Positions 59,645 through 64,000 of a DNA stretch of 64,000 nt are shown one piece after another. The notes under the pieces were generated by a model that worked only from the letters and a program-made list of their open reading frames with translations, was not told the origin of the DNA and searched no databases. Both the position numbers and the translations under genes were made by a program. The number at the start of each line of letters is the position of its first letter. The first letter of the stretch is position 1. This DNA is from Trichoplusia ni (Eukaryota; Arthropoda; Insecta; Lepidoptera; Noctuidae): contig NC_039478.1 of assembly GCF_003590095.1 (NCBI RefSeq), positions 15,996,001-16,060,000 on the forward strand. The letters run 5' to 3'.

Positions 59645-61774
59645 TTAATTGGACATAGGCTGCTCTTCATTCCCGGTTACGGTGGTGGGTGCCGCAGTAG
59701 AAAGTGCCTTCCCTGTAACCCTACTACCTGTCTTTGCCTTAAAGGCTGACTCTCTACATACTTTCGCACCTACAATATGCGTGGCTGCTTGTCCCTCAGC
59801 AGCACAGACAAGGCAGTGCGGATCCGCATTGCAGCCTTTCGAATGATGTCCAGCCTCTCCGCATCGAAAACAGAGACCGGAGCGGTCCACCTCACTCGTG
59901 CACATCACCGCAATGTGCCCTATTCTCAAGCAACGAAAGCAGCGCGTTGGTCGGGACTCTAAGAGACGCACCTTGACGGACACAAGTCCGACTTTCAATA
60001 TTTTTTTTCGTGCCACCATCTTGGCTGCGACCACAGGAACTCGCAGTACTACTGACCCACCGCTCATTCCATGCTCACGGATTTGTCCCACCGATACACT
60101 TTCAGGGGCACATTCTCCAATACGAGCAATGGTTGCTGCTACAGCTTCTGGGGTAGCAGAGTCGTCTAACCCCGACATCAGAATCTCTGCACATTTAATG
60201 GGGACGGAAACTTTCAAGACATCGCCCATTGCGTTGCGAATTTTCTCAGCAAGAGCATTAGCTTTTGGCCCACTTGATGTTCCCGGTACCCGAAGTATTC
60301 GGGCCCCTGAAGCCGCTTTTCTGAACTGAACGTTAAGATCAGTTGCATCAATTTTTTCCGAAGCCTCACTTAACACAGATGCGTACGTTACGCCACGCTC
60401 TATTGCAGCTGGCTGTAGTTGTAACACTACAGCCGAACTGCTAGGAACTCGTACTGCTTTAGGCCTGGATGCCATCTGCTTCTTTTGTGCTATACTTATT
60501 GGCTTTGTAGAAGGCACTCTAGCGTTCTTGGCTTTCCTTCTACTCACCGTAGTCCAGCCATCAGTGCCGGTACTAGTGGTTGCTACTGGCTCCGAGATAT
60601 TGACGGCGATGGTAGGAGGAACCCTTGTCTCCTTCTTTTTATTACTCTTTTTGGACTTTCCCGCTTCAGGTCTATAAAGCTGGACAGTCTGGGTCGAAGC
60701 CGGCGACGCTGCTATCTGCTGGGTTGAAGTTGGGGTCTTTCGTGTATTTCCAGACAGTGGTGGTCTTAGCCGTTTCTCAGGCAACAAACGCTCCTCCAGG
60801 TTTTCAAACCGTGCGTTCATCATCGATCCAACCTGTAGCATAATAGCGCGAAGAAGCTCCTCTTGCGGAGCAGTCGAGTTGGCAGAATCAATATTACCAT
60901 TTAGAACTGAGTCGGAAGGTGCCTCAAGACCTCTAGAAGCAACACTTTTAGGAGTAACTTGTGCCCGTAACTCAGCCAGCTCTTTTCGTAGATCGACAAG
61001 TTCTTTTTCTAAGCGAACATTGTCCTCCTCTAATTGGGACGTTTTTCGCTGCAATACTGCAGTTTCCTCACTGACCGTCCGCTGTCCAAGCGTCTCCACA
61101 GAGTCCTTTATTGTCGACACGGCGTCTTTAAGGGCTCTTTGAAAAGTTCCCTTTAGGTTACCAGATTTCATGGCAACTTTTTGGACGACATCTAGACTAG
61201 CTGAAACGGCATTTAAAATAGAAGAGGTGGACTTTTCAGACTCAACTCTTCCCTCTTTATTTAAAACCTCTGTCATCTCACGCCTTGCAGCGTTGGCTAT
61301 CTCAGCTGATACAGCTACCTCATCCTCTGCTTTAAGGAACTTCTCTTGTCCCTTTCCAGCACTACGGAGAGCTCGCTCCTTAGCCAGACCAACATACTCC
61401 CCAGTAGTAGGGGGTCGTTCTCGCCCTCTCTTTAAGGGCGTGCCCATCTTTGGTGAAGGCACATCTTCATCAGTCGAGACCAGTTCTGAAAAACTGCTCG
61501 CTATGGGTCGCGTTCTCTTTCTGAAAAGCTTGCTTCTCAAGCTATTTCCACTTTTCACACTCATCATACTCGACGCAGTATCTGAACCAGACATTGCACC
61601 GGCTATTTCTTTAGTAGTTTGGTTTGTTTTTGTAAATTGAGACATCATAACAATTCCCACGAGTGCGGGGGAAATAAGAAGTTCGGCCGAGTAGAGCCCC
61701 CTGTACCCGACTAAGCGTATTACTCCAACAGAGTCCGCCGGTTCTGTGGAGGTGCTCGCTAGCGACTGATACAC
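59645..61774 (-). CDS. R1-clade ORF1: gag-like RNA-binding protein
   Basis: The 709-codon frame starts at 61774. A second likely start, MMSQFTKT at 61648 or 61645, would give ~666 residues and has a more conserved look. Residues ~215-275 have heptad character (QLEEDNVRLEKELVDLRKEL), predicting a coiled coil. Residues 340-460 are basic and S/T/P-rich with DGWTTVSRRK at 405-414. Residues ~475-605 form the usual domain before the knuckles. Three zinc knuckles end the protein: C612-C615-H620-C625, C635-C638-H643-C648 and C654-C657-H666-C673 (CX2CX8HX6C, the pattern I associate with R1-clade and related elements). Family role: binds element RNA into ribonucleoprotein particles. The frame is intact. 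The TAAGTATGG junction suggests ORF2 translation by termination-reinitiation. Confidence 0.9.
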   Translation of the reverse strand: MYQSLASTSTEPADSVGVIRLVGYRGLYSAELLISPALVGIVMMSQFTKTNQTTKEIAGAMSGSDTASSMMSVKSGNSLRSKLFRKRTRPIASSFSELVSTDEDVPSPKMGTPLKRGRERPPTTGEYVGLAKERALRSAGKGQEKFLKAEDEVAVSAEIANAARREMTEVLNKEGRVESEKSTSSILNAVSASLDVVQKVAMKSGNLKGTFQRALKDAVSTIKDSVETLGQRTVSEETAVLQRKTSQLEEDNVRLEKELVDLRKELAELRAQVTPKSVASRGLEAPSDSVLNGNIDSANSTAPQEELLRAIMLQVGSMMNARFENLEERLLPEKRLRPPLSGNTRKTPTSTQQIAASPASTQTVQLYRPEAGKSKKSNKKKETRVPPTIAVNISEPVATTSTGTDGWTTVSRRKAKNARVPSTKPISIAQKKQMASRPKAVRVPSSSAVVLQLQPAAIERGVTYASVLSEASEKIDATDLNVQFRKAASGARILRVPGTSSGPKANALAEKIRNAMGDVLKVSVPIKCAEILMSGLDDSATPEAVAATIARIGECAPESVSVGQIREHGMSGGSVVLRVPVVAAKMVARKKILKVGLVSVKVRLLESRPTRCFRCLRIGHIAVMCTSEVDRSGLCFRCGEAGHHSKGCNADPHCLVCAAEGQAATHIVGAKVCRESAFKAKTGSRVTGKALSTAAPTTVTGNEEQPMSN

Positions 61775-62613
61775 TCGTCAGCCATACATCCCCTCGTCAC
61801 GAGCAAACTTAGGATTCGAGGAATTTTTTCAGTGGTTATCTTCCACGCGGCCCGGCCGATAAAGGCAAGACCCCCGCTCCCCGTAAGGTCCCAGACCCTC
61901 GTTGGGGGCTACGGTATGACAACGGTGACCTGATTAAAGGCCGTGTCCGGAAGCAATGCGAGTGCATTCCGAACCCCTGTCCGCGCTGTAGCTCACTGTC
62001 GAAAATCGACACCTTGCAATTGCGCCGTCCGCAAAACGGACTCTTCACTTTGTCCAACGTTTGCAACGTTTGGCCAGCAAAAAAGAATACTAAACCAAAT
62101 CCGTCGAACCTCTTACTTCAACCTCTTACTTTTTAGTCGAAAAGGTAGGGAGAGCAAGAACCCACGCCCGCTGCCGCTACACGGTATAATGTCCGAGACG
62201 CCGACGAGCCGTAACTGTAAACAGTCACTCGCTACGCAGCGATCTGAAGAGATTCCGATCCTGCCGTCTATCCCTAGGTGGGAAGACACTTCACCCGCCA
62301 CCGCTACTCAAAATAAGTTTGAGACGCCAACGAGCCGCAACCGTAGTTGGTTGCCTACACCGCCACAGCAGCACATGACCAGCAGTAAACACTAACCATA
62401 CTTGCTGTGATAGATAGCGTCCTCATCGTAAGGAGCAATCACACTTAACTGGTGTCGTTCGCGCCGGGTAAACCCGGTACCGCACATATCTGTACGACAT
62501 TCCCCTATCCACGACCTGGGGACGCGCCCGGTAGGGGCCCAGGAACCCCTGCCCGCAGGAGACTTCTTTCTGCGGTTCACGGGGAATTGTTCATCACTAG
62601 GGCAAGTTGCCCT
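61775..62613 (-). promoter_or_regulatory. R1-clade element 5' UTR with internal repeats
   Basis: About 840 GC-rich bases precede ORF1. A ~52-bp motif occurs twice on the plus strand at 62167-62219 and 62294-62345 (127-bp period), sharing 'gagacgcc' and 'acgagccg' and about three-quarters identity by eye. At the outer end a near-palindrome AGGGCAAGTTGCCCT (62599-62613) would form a hairpin at the RNA start. An upstream 76-codon minus frame (61836-62066) ends 60 bases before ORF1 and is unassigned. LINE 5' UTRs normally hold an internal promoter; no motif here proves it. Confidence 0.65.
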
Positions 62614-62614
62614 A

Positions 62615-62896
62615 TCTAATATATAAAATTCCCGTGTCACGATGTTAGTTACCGTACTCCTTCGAAACGGCTTTACCGATTTTTACCAAATTTTATATGC
62701 GTATTCTGTAGGTCTGAGAATAGAACAACATCTATTTTTCATACTACCAAGTGACAAGGGTTGCCCACACTAAAATTTATTTTTTTTATTTTATGGACGA
62801 AATTTTTTGTTTTTACTTTTTTATAATGTAGCATTAAAAATACATCCAACTAGATACAATTTATTTGGCAAAACAACGTTTGCTGGGTCAGCTAGT
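62615..62896 (+). repeat. 'aatatataaaattc...ctgggtcagctag' repeat
   Basis: Begins 'ctaatatataaaattcccgt', continues 'tactccttcgaaacggcttt' and 'gtaggtctgagaatagaaca', and ends 'caacgtttgctgggtcagct' 'ag'. I recognise these words from a repeat found in many insect genomes. Both ends seem present, and its start abuts the R1-clade element's 5' end. Confidence 0.6.
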
Positions 62897-64000
62897 ACAT
62901 GTTATAAAAAACTATATTAATATAAAAACCAAATTACACATACTAGAAATCAAAAAGTATCAAAATAGTTAAAAGGAGTGCGCGAAATTAAAATCCTTCT
63001 TTTCATCTAAAATCTTTTTAAAACTGGATGTACAAAACCCAATTTATTCCCATTAATGACACTCACCACAAAATACACTAACCAGCAAATTTCTTAACAC
63101 AACACCGTCTGATGATCAAAGTTTTGCGAAGATACCTGGACAAACAGCGGAGGAACCAAACTTAGTTTTAACGTTAATTAATAAACACACATTAATCTAT
63201 TTAGTGCAGTCCGCTGTGGAATTTAAAACAGAGATTTTGTAATGTGATCCTAATTTCGTTAACGTTTCGATCATTTTTAGATTGAAGATTGATTTTAAAT
63301 TAGACTTGATGGTTATGTAGCTTTGTCAAGTGTCACTTTTAAGTACTTTAAAGTTTATTTAGTAAATAAACTACGTGGTTAAGTCAAAGAAGCTGTCGAA
63401 GTCTTTATAGGCATTTAAAATTGACTCAAAATGTCTTGAAACTTCAGAAATGTATAATATATTATTACGAGATAACAATATTTTATTCATCTCGAATAAC
63501 AAATAAATCATTTATCTTAAGAAAGACACTTTAAATTTGAATAGTATTATCTCTTTAAAACTAAAATTTGGACCCTTATCCTAAATACTTAAATTAGAAC
63601 TGTTCTCGTTGTGGGAGCAAGACGCAACTACGCGCATTGTATTGCGCTCTCTCTTTTCCACTACATCAACAGTCCCACGTTGCTGTATCACAGTACAGGG
63701 TCCATTCTCAATTATCAGTGACTCCGAAAACATATCTAAACTTATCTCATATCATTCTATCGGCATTAAAGCTTAATTTCAAATATTTAATCGTTTGTCA
63801 AGTTCACATAAAATAAAGTTCAATTTGAATACATTATTGTAGAGACTTGCTTTATCAGAAAATTTCGTGTTTATCAAGATTCTACGCTTTTTGAATTCGA
63901 AGTATATTATCTGATATTATTATATTTGAAAAGCATTTTGTAGAAATTGTAAGCACTATTTAAATTGAAAGTTAGAATATTCAATTGATGTTTGAGATTG
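62897..64000. other. Unassigned AT-rich DNA
   Basis: No gene recognised. Near 63605-63680 the sequence 'gagcaagacgcaactacgcg' and 'gcgctctctcttttccac' recalls patches near 5870 and 14100, possibly an old repeat. Confidence 0.5.

Larger units (their letters stand above)
57422..62613 (-). mobile_element. R1-clade non-LTR retrotransposon, 5' complete, 3' truncated
   Basis: Minus-strand order is a GC-rich 5' UTR (to ~62613), ORF1 (61774-59645) and ORF2 (59642-57399). ORF1 with three zinc knuckles and an ORF2 beginning with an endonuclease motif FLQTNLNHCARAQDLL are characteristic of the R1 clade, which includes site-specific elements of rDNA and moth telomeres. Both frames are open. Homology stops after the RT domain near 57422. 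I see no 3' UTR or poly-A and no flanking duplication. The element is GC-rich against AT-rich flanks, which helps set its limits. Confidence 0.88.

Overview
This is an AT-rich (by eye roughly two-thirds A+T) stretch of insect nuclear DNA, most likely from a moth or butterfly. The lepidopteran call rests on several short interspersed repeats that I recognise from moth and butterfly genomes: the 'ctagctgttgcccgcgacttc' family, the 'catgagatacagcctg...gacagac' family, the 'cccactgctgg' family and the '(GAT)n / gttgggaaaaggctagg' family. I could not run a similarity search, so species and family are open. I see no host protein-coding gene, rRNA, functional tRNA or CRISPR array. The window reads as intergenic or long-intron DNA packed with transposable elements of different ages.

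Layout. Positions 1-3097 (minus strand) are the 5' part of a BEL/Pao LTR retrotransposon. It has a proposed 5' LTR (2734-3097), an 18-nt primer-binding site matching the 3' end of tRNA-Tyr (2716-2733), a ~610-bp leader, and an uninterrupted gag-protease frame (1-2105) that leaves the window before the reverse transcriptase. Positions 3098 to about 57400 are mostly unassigned AT-rich DNA. Scattered through it are two eroded LINE C-terminal coding remnants (10146-10287 and 42227-42510), two copies of a tRNA-headed SINE (30025 and 40213), at least five shorter tRNA-like SINE heads on the minus strand, and many fragments of the families above. One insertion, a ~149-bp 5'-truncated LINE end at 36575-36723, still shows an 18-bp target-site duplication. 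At 48388-49083 there is a base-perfect 190-bp inverted repeat around a 316-bp spacer. Four short perfect hairpins (17-21 bp stems, 5-7 nt loops) lie at 22163, 22822, 30013 and 40901.

Positions about 57422-62613 (minus strand) hold a large non-LTR retrotransposon of the R1 clade. It has a GC-rich 5' UTR with a duplicated ~52-bp motif, an ORF1 of 709 codons (coiled coil and three zinc knuckles), and, two bases after the ORF1 stop, an ORF2 of 747 codons (endonuclease plus reverse transcriptase). Both frames are open, but ORF2 ends just after the RT domain and the usual C-terminal region and 3' UTR are missing. This is the reverse of the usual 5' truncation. From 62615 a further short repeat follows, then unassigned sequence.

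How parts relate: the two large elements are independent insertions and show no shared function with a host gene. The most unusual structures are the 190-bp perfect inverted repeat, the template-switch-like hairpins (one grown from the stem of a SINE head), and the 5'-complete but 3'-truncated R1-clade element.
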